Part shown: positions 16,809 through 25,218 of the stretch, piece after piece
Layout: each line of letters opens with the position of its first letter
How positions within the stretch are numbered: the stretch's first letter is position 1
Origin: Pseudonocardia cypriaca
GTDB lineage: Bacteria > Actinomycetota > Actinomycetes > Mycobacteriales > Pseudonocardiaceae
Assembly (NCBI RefSeq): GCF_006717045.1
Contig: NZ_VFPH01000001.1
Location: forward strand, 248,001-312,000
Direction: 5' to 3'
Length of the DNA: 64,000 bases
The notes under the pieces: generated by a model
What the model was told of the DNA's origin: nothing
Database searches by the model: none
The model's input: only the letters and a program-made list of their open reading frames with translations
Position numbers and translations under genes: made by a program

Positions 16809-17510
16809 GTGGAGAACTTCGGCATCTGGGTGTCGGTCCTCAACACGGGCCTGGCCAACACGCTGATCGCGACGGTCGGCGGCATCGCGCTGACGATCGT
16901 GCTGTCGTTCGTCGCCGGGTTGGCGCTCCTGTCGCCGCGGCGGTGGGTGCGCGTGGTCAGCCGGGTCTACGTGGAGGGGCTGCGCGGCACGTCCGAGGTC
17001 GTGCAGCTGTTCTGGATCTTCTTCGCGCTGCCGGTGCTGGTCGGCTTCGAGTTCATCCCGATCTGGGGTGGCGTGGCCGTGCTGGGTCTCAACCACGGCG
17101 CGTACGGCGCGGAGATCGTCCGGGGCGCGGTGCAGTCGGTTCCGCGAGCCCAGTACGAGGGTGCGCTCGCGCTCAGCCTCTCGCCCGCCCAGCGGATGCG
17201 GCGCGTGATCCTCCCGCAGGCGGTCGCGGAGATGATTCCGCCGTTCAACAACCTCTTCATCCAGCTGCTCAAGAGCACGGCGATCCTGTCGTTCGTGTTC
17301 ATCCACGAGCTCACGCGGCAGGCCAAGGACGTCCTCGTCCCGAACTTCAACCCGTGGGTGATCCAGATCTACCTGCTGCTCCTGCTCTACTACCTGATCA
17401 TGGCGCTGGCCATCACCACGGTGATGCGGATGCTGGAGCGGATGGCCGCGGTCCGCCTCGGGCGGCGCCTGAGCCGCGGGGCGGCACGAGCGTTGGCGGG
17501 GACCCACTGA
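16809..17510 (+). CDS. ehuC: Ectoine/amino-acid ABC transporter permease EhuC-like
   Basis: 233 residues with about five membrane helices and the HisM/GlnP-type inner-membrane domain. EhuC-like signs are GLRGTSEVVQLFWIFFALPVL, LNHGAYGAEIVRGAVQSVPRAQYEGALALSLSPAQRMRRVILPQAV (the EAA loop that contacts the ATPase) and FNNLFIQLLKSTAILSF. GTG start seven bases after ehuB; its TGA shares one base with the ehuD ATG, so translation is coupled. Confidence 0.88.
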   Translation: MENFGIWVSVLNTGLANTLIATVGGIALTIVLSFVAGLALLSPRRWVRVVSRVYVEGLRGTSEVVQLFWIFFALPVLVGFEFIPIWGGVAVLGLNHGAYGAEIVRGAVQSVPRAQYEGALALSLSPAQRMRRVILPQAVAEMIPPFNNLFIQLLKSTAILSFVFIHELTRQAKDVLVPNFNPWVIQIYLLLLLYYLIMALAITTVMRMLERMAAVRLGRRLSRGAARALAGTH

Positions 17511-18163
17511 TGGCCGTCTGGGACTGGGAATACGCGTTCTCGATCCTGCCCGCACTGGTGCAGGGCCTCGGGCTCACGCTCGTCGCGACGGTGCTCGGGT
17601 CGATCATCGCGATGCTGCTCGGCCTGGTGTTCGCGGTGCTGCAGCGTGGACCGAGGGTCGTCGCGATCATCGTGCGCTGGTTCGTCGAGTTCGTCCGCAG
17701 CACGCCGCTGCTCGTGCAGATCTTCTTCCTGTACTTCGGGCTCCCGACGCTCGGCGTCGTGCTGCCCGCGCTGGTCGTCGGCGTCATCGCCCTCGGCGTG
17801 CACTACGCCTGCTACACGTCGGAGGTGTACCGCGCCGGCATCGAGGCGGTGCCGCGCGGGCAGTGGGAGGCCGCCACGGCGCTGAGCCTGCCGCCGTCGA
17901 GGGTCTGGACCGGCGTGGTGCTGCCCCAGGCGATCCCCCGGGTGATCCCGGCGCTGGGCAACTACGTGATCTCGATGTTCAAGGAGGTCCCGCTGCTGAT
18001 CGGCGTCGGCATCCTGGACGTCGTCGGCCGCGCCCAGGAGGCGGGGGACACGTACTTCCGCTACGTCGAGCCCTACACCATGGCGGGACTGTTCTTCCTC
18101 CTGCTGAGCTACCCCGCGTCCCTGCTGGTGCGGAGATTGGAACGCCGTGTCGGAACCATCTGA
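17510..18163 (+). CDS. ehuD: Ectoine/amino-acid ABC transporter permease EhuD-like
   Basis: 217 residues, second channel subunit of the heterodimeric permease. It shows the polar amino acid permease pattern: WFVEFVRSTPLLVQIFFLYFGLP, HYACYTSEVYRAGIEAVPRGQWEAATALSLPPSRVWTGVVLPQAI (EAA loop) and GNYVISMFKEVPLLIGVGILD. It overlaps ehuC by one base and the ATPase gene by 17 bases. Confidence 0.88.
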   Translation: MAVWDWEYAFSILPALVQGLGLTLVATVLGSIIAMLLGLVFAVLQRGPRVVAIIVRWFVEFVRSTPLLVQIFFLYFGLPTLGVVLPALVVGVIALGVHYACYTSEVYRAGIEAVPRGQWEAATALSLPPSRVWTGVVLPQAIPRVIPALGNYVISMFKEVPLLIGVGILDVVGRAQEAGDTYFRYVEPYTMAGLFFLLLSYPASLLVRRLERRVGTI

Positions 18164-18929
18164 GCCGATGATCGTCTTCGACCGGGTGGAGAAGCGGTTC
18201 GGGGACAACGTCGTGCTCTCCGACCTCAGCTTCACCGTCGCCCCCGGCGAGCACGTCACGCTGATCGGGCCGTCCGGATCGGGCAAGACGACGATCCTGC
18301 GGCTGCTGATGTGCCTGGAGTCCGTCACCGGCGGCACGATCCAGGTCGCGGGCAAGTACCTGTCGCACATGGAGAAGGGCGGCGAGCTCGTTCCCGCCGA
18401 CGAGAAGTACTCCCGGGAGGTGCGCAAGCGCATCGGGATGGTGTTCCAGCAGTTCAACCTGTTCCCGAACATGACGGTACGCGGAAACCTCGTCGAGGCT
18501 CCCACCCGCGTGCTCGGGCTCTCCAAGGACGAGGCGAACGCGCGGGCGAAGGAGCTGCTCGACCTGGTCGGGCTGGGCGAGAAGATCGACGAGCACCCGT
18601 CGCGGCTCTCCGGCGGTCAGCAGCAACGGGTGGCGATCGCGCGGGCGCTCGCCATGCAGCCCGACGTACTCCTGCTCGACGAGGTGACCTCGGCGCTCGA
18701 CCCCGAGCTGGTGGCCGGCGTGCTCGCCCTGCTCCGCGACATCGGCGAGAGCACGGACATCACGATCCTGTGCGTCACGCACGAGATGGGCTTCGCCCGC
18801 GACTTCTCCCACCGCGTGATGATGTTCGACGGTGGGAGGGTCCTCGAGGACGCGCCGCCGGAGAAGCTGTTCTCCGCACCGGACCACGTGCGGACGCAGG
18901 AGTTCCTCAAGGCGGTACTGGCGCGTTAG
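18147..18929 (+). CDS. ehuA: Ectoine/amino-acid ABC transporter ATP-binding protein EhuA-like
   Basis: 260-residue cytoplasmic ATPase that powers uptake. Walker A GPSGSGKT near residue 40, Q-loop VFQQFNLFPNMTV, signature LSGGQQQR, Walker B VLLLDEVTSALD and the H-loop THEMGFA are complete. The extended loop after Walker A (SHMEKGGELVPADEKYSREV) is a feature of the EhuA subgroup. Last gene of the operon; GTG start inside the ehuD end. Confidence 0.9.
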   Translation: MSEPSEPMIVFDRVEKRFGDNVVLSDLSFTVAPGEHVTLIGPSGSGKTTILRLLMCLESVTGGTIQVAGKYLSHMEKGGELVPADEKYSREVRKRIGMVFQQFNLFPNMTVRGNLVEAPTRVLGLSKDEANARAKELLDLVGLGEKIDEHPSRLSGGQQQRVAIARALAMQPDVLLLDEVTSALDPELVAGVLALLRDIGESTDITILCVTHEMGFARDFSHRVMMFDGGRVLEDAPPEKLFSAPDHVRTQEFLKAVLAR

Positions 18930-19106
18930 CAGCTCTTTCGAGCGGCGGCGCACCTCGTGTCGGCCGGCGCGACTGCTGTGCCGCGACGCAGCCGGTCGAC
19001 CGGGCGCGGGGTCTCGGCGCCACCGTGCACACCTTCTCGGCACGACACACACCGCCGGACATGTGCACCGACCCCGCATAATGTGCACGCCCAACCTGCT
19101 GGTCGG

Positions 19107-19961
19107 CTAGGGCCGGCAGAGGGCCTCGGTCGTCAGATCCGGCGGCGGCAGGTTCTCCTCGGTGAAGCCGAACGGCTCCGTGATCCGCAGCCACTCGCCG
19201 GAGGCCTGCATCGCGGCGAGCTCCCGGTCGAAGGCTGCGAGCAGGTCGGCCTCGCCGGTGCGGACGGCGAAGGCCGCGCCCGGCACGACCCGGCGGCCGC
19301 CCGCCACCGGGTCGACCGCGTCGGTGACGGCGAGCCCCGAGCCCGGGTTGCGGCGCAGCACGTCCACCAGCGAGATCCGGGTGAGGACGCCCGCGGCCAC
19401 GCGCTCGTCGGCCACGCTGCGGAACAGCTCCGACTGGCTCGCGACGATCTCCAGCTGGTCGTCCCGCACGCCTGCTGCTCGGGCGTAGTCGATCTCGATG
19501 GCGCCGGCGAGCACGGCCAGCCGCGCCCGGGAGCGGGCGAAGTCCCGGAAGGTCCGGATCCTGCGCGGGTTGCCCTCGGGGACCAGGAACGCGGGGAACG
19601 CCACGAAGTCCGGGCGGGTGAAGGCGACCTCGCGGCAGCGGTCGGGGGTGACGGCCATCCCGGCGGCCACCAGGTCGAACTGGCCCTCGCGCAGTCGCGG
19701 GACGAGCTCGTTGAACGGCACCTGCACCGCGTCGAGCCCGGGCACCCCGATGCGTTCGAGCACGACGCGGGCCACCTCCGGCTGTGCGCCGGTCACGCGG
19801 CCGTCGGTGTCGGCGTAGGAGTAGGGGTGCTCGCCGGAGATCCCGATGCGGATCGCGCCGTCGGCGCGGGCCCGTTCCAGGGTGCTGCCCGGCGGGCGCC
19901 CGCACGCCACGAGCGCGCCGGCCGGGACCGTGAGCGCGAGGAACCGCCGTCGGGAAAGCAT
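19107..19961 (-). CDS. Second EhuB-like substrate-binding lipoprotein (orphan)
   Basis: 284 residues, a paralogue of the ehuB product at 15884. Tat-like SRRRFLAL signal, lipobox LVAC, and the same landmarks: IRIGISGEHPYSYAD, VTGAQPEVARVVLERIGVPG, LVAAGMAVTPDRC, PFGFTEENLPPPDLTTEALC. It has no permease of its own and faces the ehu operon tail to tail, so it may deliver a different solute to EhuCDA or act as a sensor. ATG start at 19961, 38 bp downstream of an enoyl-CoA hydratase gene on the same strand, which may be co-transcribed. Confidence 0.82.
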   Translation of the reverse strand: MLSRRRFLALTVPAGALVACGRPPGSTLERARADGAIRIGISGEHPYSYADTDGRVTGAQPEVARVVLERIGVPGLDAVQVPFNELVPRLREGQFDLVAAGMAVTPDRCREVAFTRPDFVAFPAFLVPEGNPRRIRTFRDFARSRARLAVLAGAIEIDYARAAGVRDDQLEIVASQSELFRSVADERVAAGVLTRISLVDVLRRNPGSGLAVTDAVDPVAGGRRVVPGAAFAVRTGEADLLAAFDRELAAMQASGEWLRITEPFGFTEENLPPPDLTTEALCRP

Positions 19962-19999
19962 CCCGAGCAGCGTAGGTGCCCGGCCGGCCGGAGCTGATC

Positions 20000-20773
20000 T
20001 CAGTCCGGCCAGACCGGCCGCCGCTTCTCCAGGAACGACGCCATGCCCTCCTTCGCGCCGGGAGACTGCGACATCGACGCCATGACCTCCACCGCGATGG
20101 CGTAGGCGTCCGCCTCCGGCCGGTCCAGCTGGGCGTACAGGGTCTGCTTGCCGGCGCCCTTCGAGAACCGGCTGCCCCTGGTTGCGCGGGCGAGAAGCTC
20201 GTCGACGCGGGCGTCGAGCTCCGCGTCGGGGACGGCGTAGTTGATCAGACCCCACTCGGCGGCCGTCGCGGCGTCGATCGGGTCGCCGGTGAGCGCCATC
20301 TCCATCAGCCGCTTCCGCCCGATGTTGCGGGCGACGGGCACGGCCGGGGTGTGGCAGAACCAGCCGCCCTTGCCGCCGGGGATGGCGAAGGCCGCGGACT
20401 CCCCGGCGACGGCGAGGTCGCAGGACGCCACCAGCTGGCAGCCGGCCGCCGTCGCGATCGCGTGCACGCGGGCGATCACCACCTGCGGCACCGACTCGAT
20501 CGTCCGCATCACCTGCGTGCACAGCTGCAGCAGGTCACGCACCCCCGCGAGGTCGCGCGCACCGACGTCGGCGAAGTCGTGCCCGGCCGAGAAGGCCTTG
20601 CCCTCGCCGGCCAGCACGATGCCGGTGGCATCGGATCGGCCCGCGGTCTCGAACGCGTCCAGCAGCTCGCGCAGGTGGGCCTCCGTGAGCGTGTTGCGGC
20701 GCTCCGGTCGGTTCATCGTGATGCGGACGGTCGGCCCGTCCTGCTTCACCAGCAGGTGCTCGTAGTCGCCCAT
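20000..20773 (-). CDS. Enoyl-CoA hydratase/isomerase family protein (ECHDC3-like)
   Basis: 257 residues of the crotonase fold. The first oxyanion-hole segment is GKAFSAGHDFADV, the second GCQLVASCDLAVAGESAAFAIPGGKGGWFCHTP. Where classical enoyl-CoA hydratases carry the second catalytic Glu, this protein has the Gly-Gly-Lys-Gly form of the ECHDC3-like group, so hydratase activity is doubtful and the reaction unknown. ATG at 20773; a longer frame upstream runs through the operator. Divergent from a TetR/P450 pair with a shared promoter region. Confidence 0.82.
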   Translation of the reverse strand: MGDYEHLLVKQDGPTVRITMNRPERRNTLTEAHLRELLDAFETAGRSDATGIVLAGEGKAFSAGHDFADVGARDLAGVRDLLQLCTQVMRTIESVPQVVIARVHAIATAAGCQLVASCDLAVAGESAAFAIPGGKGGWFCHTPAVPVARNIGRKRLMEMALTGDPIDAATAAEWGLINYAVPDAELDARVDELLARATRGSRFSKGAGKQTLYAQLDRPEADAYAIAVEVMASMSQSPGAKEGMASFLEKRRPVWPD

Positions 20774-20829
20774 GTCGCGACGGTAGTCCGCCGTTGCCCC
20801 GCCGGGCGAGCCGTCGTACAGTGACCGCC

Positions 20830-20853
20830 TGACCGGATAGGCAAATCTGGTCA
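20830..20853. promoter_or_regulatory. Probable TetR operator
   Basis: TGACCGGAT (20830-20838), 6-bp spacer, ATCTGGTCA (20845-20853): 9-bp arms with one mismatch. It lies 21 bp upstream of the tetR start and 57 bp upstream of the divergent hydratase start, so one site could control both. Confidence 0.65.
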
Positions 20854-20874
20854 CCGGGTTCTGGAGGGGATGTC

Positions 20875-21573
20875 ATGGCGGCACCGGAAGCGCGGGTCGA
20901 GCGGGTGCTCGACAGCGCGGCCGAGCTGCTGGTGCGGTGGGGCTACCAGCGGGTGACGATCGAGGACGTCGCCCGGCACGCCGGCATCGGGAAGGGCACG
21001 GTCTACCTGCACTTCCGGTCCAAGGACGCGCTCTTCCTCACCGTGCTGATGCGCGTGCACCGCGACCTCGTCGAGCGGATGGTCGACCGGATGGACGCCG
21101 ACGCGCGCGAGGTGCTGCCGAGCCGCATGATGCGCCACCTCTACGACGAGATGGCGGCAGACGCGGTGGCGCGCTCCCTCTACCTCGGCGACGCGGAGGT
21201 GCTCGGCAGGCTCGCACACGAGGCGGCCGGCACCCTCGGCGAGATCAGCGAGCGTCGTCAGGAGGCCGTGGTCGAGCACTTCCGCCTCCTCACCGACGGC
21301 GGCTGCCTGCGTCCGGGGCTCGACCCCGAGTCGGCGCTGTACGCGTTCTCGGCGGTCGGCACGGGCTTCGTGGCCGTCGACGGCCTCGGGAGCGGGATCC
21401 CCCGGCTCGAGGTCGAGGCGCGCGCAGACCTGCTCGAACGCACGCTCGCGGCGGCGCTGGAGACGACCGATCCGCCCGCCGCCGTGCTCGAGCGGATCGC
21501 ACCCGTGATCTCGCAGCGCTACCGGGCGCTGCTCGTACACATCGACGAGGAATGGCGCCGCCGCGTCCGCTGA
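20875..21573 (+). CDS. TetR/AcrR family transcriptional regulator
   Basis: 232 residues. DNA-binding half: RVERVLDSAAELLVRWGYQRVTIEDVARHAGIGKGTVYLHFRSKDALFLTV is a textbook TetR helix-turn-helix. The C-terminal half (ARSLYLGDAEVLGRL...FRLLTDGGCLRPGLD...YAFSAVGTGFVAVDG) resembles TetR_C regulators found next to P450s. ATG at 20875 after GGAGGGG. Followed 36 bp later by a cytochrome P450 gene, so the two are likely co-transcribed and autoregulated. Confidence 0.92.
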   Translation: MAAPEARVERVLDSAAELLVRWGYQRVTIEDVARHAGIGKGTVYLHFRSKDALFLTVLMRVHRDLVERMVDRMDADAREVLPSRMMRHLYDEMAADAVARSLYLGDAEVLGRLAHEAAGTLGEISERRQEAVVEHFRLLTDGGCLRPGLDPESALYAFSAVGTGFVAVDGLGSGIPRLEVEARADLLERTLAAALETTDPPAAVLERIAPVISQRYRALLVHIDEEWRRRVR

Positions 21574-21609
21574 CCCGGACCCGTACCGCGCCAGGAGACG
21601 GAGCCACCG

Positions 21610-22839
21610 ATGGCCGCGATGCCGGACATCATGGACCCTGCGCTGATCGCCGACCCCGTCGGCGGCTACGGCAGGCTGCGCGAGCAGGCGCCCGTCGTGC
21701 GCGGCCGCACCCCGGACGGCACACCCGCCTGGTTCGTCACGAGGCAGGCCGACGTCCGGACGGTCCTGTCGGACCCGCGTTTCGTCAACAGCGCGCGCTC
21801 CGTACCGGGGGTGCAGGTCGACAGCGTCCGCGACAAGCTGGTGGAGATGGTCGGCATCCCGGCCGACCTGGCCCACTACTTCACCGACTCGATCCTCGAC
21901 CACGACGGCGACGACCACTCGCGCCTGCGCAAGCTCGTGTCCCGCGCGTTCACCGTGCGCCGGGTCAGCGCCCTGCGCCCGCGCGTGGAGGAGATCACGG
22001 CGGGCCTGCTGGACCGCATCTCGGGACTGTCCGAGCCGGTCGACCTGGTCGCCGAGTACGCCTACCCGCTGCCGATCACGGTGATCTGCGAGCTGGTCGG
22101 CGTCGCAGAGGAGGACCGGGCGGCCTGGCACCGGTGGAGCAGCGCGTTCATGCGGATGCAGCGCGAGACGATGCCGTCCGCGGGTCGCGAGATGATCGAC
22201 CACGTCCACCAGCTGATCGAGCGGCGCCGCGTCGAGCCGGCCGACGACCTGCTCACGGCGCTGGTCCACGTGCAGGAGGAGGACGGCGACCGGCTCGGCC
22301 TCGACGAGCTCGTCACGATGGTGATCACGCTCGTGATCGCGGGCCACGAGACCACAGCACACCTCCTCGGCAATGCGACGTTCGCCCTGCTCACCCATCC
22401 TGACCAGCTCGAACTGCTGCGGTCCGACCCGGGCCTGTGGCCCGGCGCCGTCCACGAGCTGATGCGCTTCTGCGGTCCCGTGCAGATCGCCCGCATGCGG
22501 TACGCGGCGGAGGACGTGGAGCTCGGGGGCGTCACGATCCGCCGGGGTGAGGTCGTGCAGCCCGTGCTCGTCTCGGCCAACCACGACCCCCGCGAGTACG
22601 CCGACGTCGAGCGCCTGGACGTCACGCGACGGCCGGCCGGGCGCGGCGAGGGCCACGTCGGGTTCGGCCACGGCTTCCACTACTGCCTCGGAGCGGCACT
22701 GGCCCGGCAGGAGGGCGAGGTGGCGCTGCGTGCGCTCGTCGAGCGCTTCCCGGGTCTGGCCCTCGCGTCCGACGAGCCGGAGTGGGTCGCGGTGCCGGGA
22801 ATGCGGCGCCTCGCCCGCCTTCCCGTGCGGCTGCGGTAG
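21610..22839 (+). CDS. Cytochrome P450 (bacterial CYP107/105-like class)
   Basis: Soluble haem monooxygenase of 409 residues, the usual bacterial size; it needs a separate ferredoxin and reductase, none of which is adjacent. I-helix oxygen-binding motif AGHETT at 244-249, K-helix E283-x-x-R286, haem loop FGHGFHYCLG with the ligand Cys359. The I-helix acid/Thr pair is intact, so normal O2 activation is expected. The substrate is unknown. ATG at 21610, with an alternative at 21619. Position behind the TetR suggests ligand-induced detoxification or tailoring. Confidence 0.94.
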   Translation: MAAMPDIMDPALIADPVGGYGRLREQAPVVRGRTPDGTPAWFVTRQADVRTVLSDPRFVNSARSVPGVQVDSVRDKLVEMVGIPADLAHYFTDSILDHDGDDHSRLRKLVSRAFTVRRVSALRPRVEEITAGLLDRISGLSEPVDLVAEYAYPLPITVICELVGVAEEDRAAWHRWSSAFMRMQRETMPSAGREMIDHVHQLIERRRVEPADDLLTALVHVQEEDGDRLGLDELVTMVITLVIAGHETTAHLLGNATFALLTHPDQLELLRSDPGLWPGAVHELMRFCGPVQIARMRYAAEDVELGGVTIRRGEVVQPVLVSANHDPREYADVERLDVTRRPAGRGEGHVGFGHGFHYCLGAALARQEGEVALRALVERFPGLALASDEPEWVAVPGMRRLARLPVRLR

Positions 22840-22896
22840 CCGCCTGGTGGACTTGGTGCCGTCGCCACCCGCACCCGAACCTGCGGTAGGGGATTG

Positions 22897-22944
22897 CTCA
22901 CCGGCCGTCAGTGGTCAACTCTCTCCGGTGAGGGGGTCGGAGAG
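22897..22944. promoter_or_regulatory. Nested inverted repeats upstream of membrane protein gene
   Basis: CTCACCGG (22897-22904) pairs with CCGGTGAG (22925-22932), loop 20. CTCTCCG (22921-22927) pairs with CGGAGAG (22938-22944), so two mutually exclusive hairpins compete for the same strand. They end 12 bp before the next start codon. Terminator for the P450 gene or a leader switch; inference only. Confidence 0.4.
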
Positions 22945-22955
22945 GGGTGAGGGCG

Positions 22956-24644
22956 ATGGGTGGCGACGGCACCGGCGACGCCTCGGGCGACGCGACGGCG
23001 GACGTCTCGGGGGTGGCCACACAGCCACGGGACGAGCCGGAGAGAACGCAGCCGGGGGAGGCGCAGGCCGACGAACCGGGCGAGTCGCCCGCCCCGGAAC
23101 CGGAGCGGGCTCCGGAGGAACGGACGTGGTCGGCGCCGGCCGCCGCACTGCTGAACCTCACCGGGCTCGGGCTGGGATACCTCTACCTGCGGTGCTGGCT
23201 GCGGGCCACCGCCTGCCTCGTCATCGTGGCGCTGATGGTCGTGGTCGCGTTCGCCAACGACGCGTCCGGCTCGCCGTGGCTCTGGCGGGTCCTCGCGGCG
23301 ACGTGGGCCGTCGCCACGGCGGCCGACGCGTGGGGCGTGGCGCGTGGCCGCCCCCGGCCGGTTACGCGGGCGCAGTGGTTGCGGCCGCTCGCGCTCGGGT
23401 TCGTCGCCGTGCTGGTCGTCGCCGGTGCCCACATCGGGTACGCCGGCGCCGCGCGGGCCACGTACGCGGCAGGCCTGGAGGCCCAGGGGCGGGCCGACTG
23501 CACGCAGGCGAACCGCTCCTTCGACGCGCTCACCGGTCCGTACGAGCTCACCTTGAGCCGCGACGTCCCGGCCGCGGCGCTGCGCCGTGCCGAGTGCAGC
23601 GACTTCATCGGCGCCGAGGAGGCCGAGCGGTCCGGTGCCCTCGCGGGGGCGGTGAGCGCCTACCAGGCGTTCCGGCGCGACCACGCCGGCAGCCTGCTCG
23701 AGCCGTTCGCCCGCGAGGGCGCGCGGCGCGTCCTGCTGGCGTGGGCGGTGGCGCTGCGGGGCGCCGGTGACCTCGACGGCGCGATCGCCCGCTACCGCGA
23801 CCTGCTCGGGGAGCTCGGCGGCGAGCCGGGTGCGGCGCAGGTGCGGGCGGACCTCGCGGCCACCCACGTCGACCGGGCGGCGGCGGCCCGCGCGACGATG
23901 GCGGCGGCCGCCGGCGCGGCGCGGGTCGACGCGATGCGCGCCGCGATGGACGATCTGCTGCTGGTCGGGCAGGAGCTCGGCGACACCCCGGCGGCGGCAG
24001 GCGTGCCGCAGGCCGTCCTCGACACGTTCGCGCAGGCCAACTCCGCGTTCACCGAGGGGCGGTTCTGCGACGCGCTCCCCGTGCTCGACTACGCGATCAC
24101 GTTGCCGGAGGCCGCGGGGGTCGCTCCCGTGGCCAACGGCGACCGCGCGCGCTCGCTCTCCGGGTGCGGGCTGGCGAACTTCTCCACGGGTGACTACACC
24201 GGCGCCACCGACCGGTTCCGGTCGTTGACGACCGACTACCCGAACGACCCCGGTGTCCCCCAGGCCCGGTCCGCGCTCATCGCCGCCGAGGTGGGGTTGG
24301 CCGCCGAGATGCCGCTGCCGCTCCCCGCGCCTATCGATGCGCCCGCCAGCGAGCCGGTGGTGGTCTACAACGCGGCGGGCACCGAGGTGCGCGTGCTGGT
24401 GGCCGGCCCGACGGCGCAGGAGGTCACCCTGCCGGCGTGCCCGGGCTGTCCCGCCTCGTACGCCCTCGGCGCCGACTCCTGTCCCGGCGCAGCGGGCAAG
24501 CCGTCCAGCTCGATCCGGCTGCGCCCCGGCACCTACTACGTCCTGCAGGACCGGGACGAGCTCGGGCCGGACGACACGGTGAAGACGCCCATCACGGTCA
24601 GGCCAGGCGGCGGCGAGCTGTGCGTGACGATCACGGAGAAGTAG
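22956..24644 (+). CDS. Membrane protein with tetratricopeptide-like extracellular part
   Basis: 562 residues, not a named family. Acidic, Pro/Glu-rich cytosolic N-terminus (about 60 residues); then helices around LLNLTGLGLGYLYLRCWLRA, CLVIVALMVVVAF, WRVLAATWAVATAADAWGVA and LALGFVAVLVVAGAHIGYAG; then a long helical domain with TPR-like units such as SGALAGAVSAYQAFRRDHAGS, GDLDGAIARYRDLLGELGGE and STGDYTGATDRFRSLTTDYPND. The C-terminus is a beta-type domain with several Cys (CPGCPAS, CPGAAG, ending CVTITEK). ATG 22956 fits the GGAGAGGG site better than GTG 22947. Stops back to back with the Nudix gene. Confidence 0.7.
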   Translation: MGGDGTGDASGDATADVSGVATQPRDEPERTQPGEAQADEPGESPAPEPERAPEERTWSAPAAALLNLTGLGLGYLYLRCWLRATACLVIVALMVVVAFANDASGSPWLWRVLAATWAVATAADAWGVARGRPRPVTRAQWLRPLALGFVAVLVVAGAHIGYAGAARATYAAGLEAQGRADCTQANRSFDALTGPYELTLSRDVPAAALRRAECSDFIGAEEAERSGALAGAVSAYQAFRRDHAGSLLEPFAREGARRVLLAWAVALRGAGDLDGAIARYRDLLGELGGEPGAAQVRADLAATHVDRAAAARATMAAAAGAARVDAMRAAMDDLLLVGQELGDTPAAAGVPQAVLDTFAQANSAFTEGRFCDALPVLDYAITLPEAAGVAPVANGDRARSLSGCGLANFSTGDYTGATDRFRSLTTDYPNDPGVPQARSALIAAEVGLAAEMPLPLPAPIDAPASEPVVVYNAAGTEVRVLVAGPTAQEVTLPACPGCPASYALGADSCPGAAGKPSSSIRLRPGTYYVLQDRDELGPDDTVKTPITVRPGGGELCVTITEK

Positions 24645-25202
24645 TCACGCGCGTTCCCGCAGCAGCATCAGCAGGTAGGCCGCGAGCGTCTGGGCGTCGA
24701 CCAGCTCGGAGCCGCGCACCATCTCCTCGAACTCGGCGATGGTGAACCAGCGGGCCTGCATGTCCTGCTCGCTCTGCTCGCGGCTGACCGGGCCCTCGCG
24801 CAGCTCGGTCGCGAGGAACACGTGCTCGCGCTGGCTCAGCGTGCCGGGCGCGAGGTCGAGGTCGCCGAGGAACTCCATGCGGCCCGCGATCAGCCCGGTC
24901 TCCTCGGCGAGCTCGCGGGCGGCCAGCTCCGCGGGGTCGACCTCCGCGCGGTCCGGGGCGGTCCCCATCGGGAACTCCCAGCGCCGCTTCCCCACCGGGT
25001 AGCGGAACTGCTCCACCAGGTGCAGCCGGTCGCCGTCGCGGGGGATGACGATGGCGGCGGTCGGCTTGTCGACGACCCCGTAGATGCCCTCGGACCCGTC
25101 CTCGCGCCGGACGGAGTCTTCCCGGACCGTCATCCACGGGTTGGCGTACACCTGGCGGCTGCTGATCCTCTGCACGCCGCACACCGTGCCCCGTGGCCGC
25201 AT
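24645..25202 (-). CDS. Nudix hydrolase (ADP-ribose pyrophosphatase-like)
   Basis: 185 residues. N-terminal VYANPWMTVREDSVRREDG and VVDKPTAAIVIP are typical of ADP-ribose/sugar-nucleotide hydrolases; WEFPMGTAPDR precedes the Nudix helix AARELAEETGL. The segment between the Nudix Gly and the REL-AEE helix is one residue longer than the textbook spacing, as in a group with PxGT instead of PGG. The Mg-binding Glu residues of REL-AEE are present, so hydrolysis of a nucleoside diphosphate derivative is expected; substrate unknown. Start ATG 25202, or GTG 25175. Divergent from the WYL regulator with a 16-bp gap. Confidence 0.85.
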   Translation of the reverse strand: MRPRGTVCGVQRISSRQVYANPWMTVREDSVRREDGSEGIYGVVDKPTAAIVIPRDGDRLHLVEQFRYPVGKRRWEFPMGTAPDRAEVDPAELAARELAEETGLIAGRMEFLGDLDLAPGTLSQREHVFLATELREGPVSREQSEQDMQARWFTIAEFEEMVRGSELVDAQTLAAYLLMLLRERA

Positions 25203-25218
25203 CGGGCACGATTCCGGG

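Noticed and set aside
18930..19106. Three GTGCAC palindromes in the ehuA / second ehuB-like gap as an operator array
   Set aside because: Spacing is irregular (38 and 20 bp) and 6-bp palindromes are frequent at this GC content; no regulator nearby.
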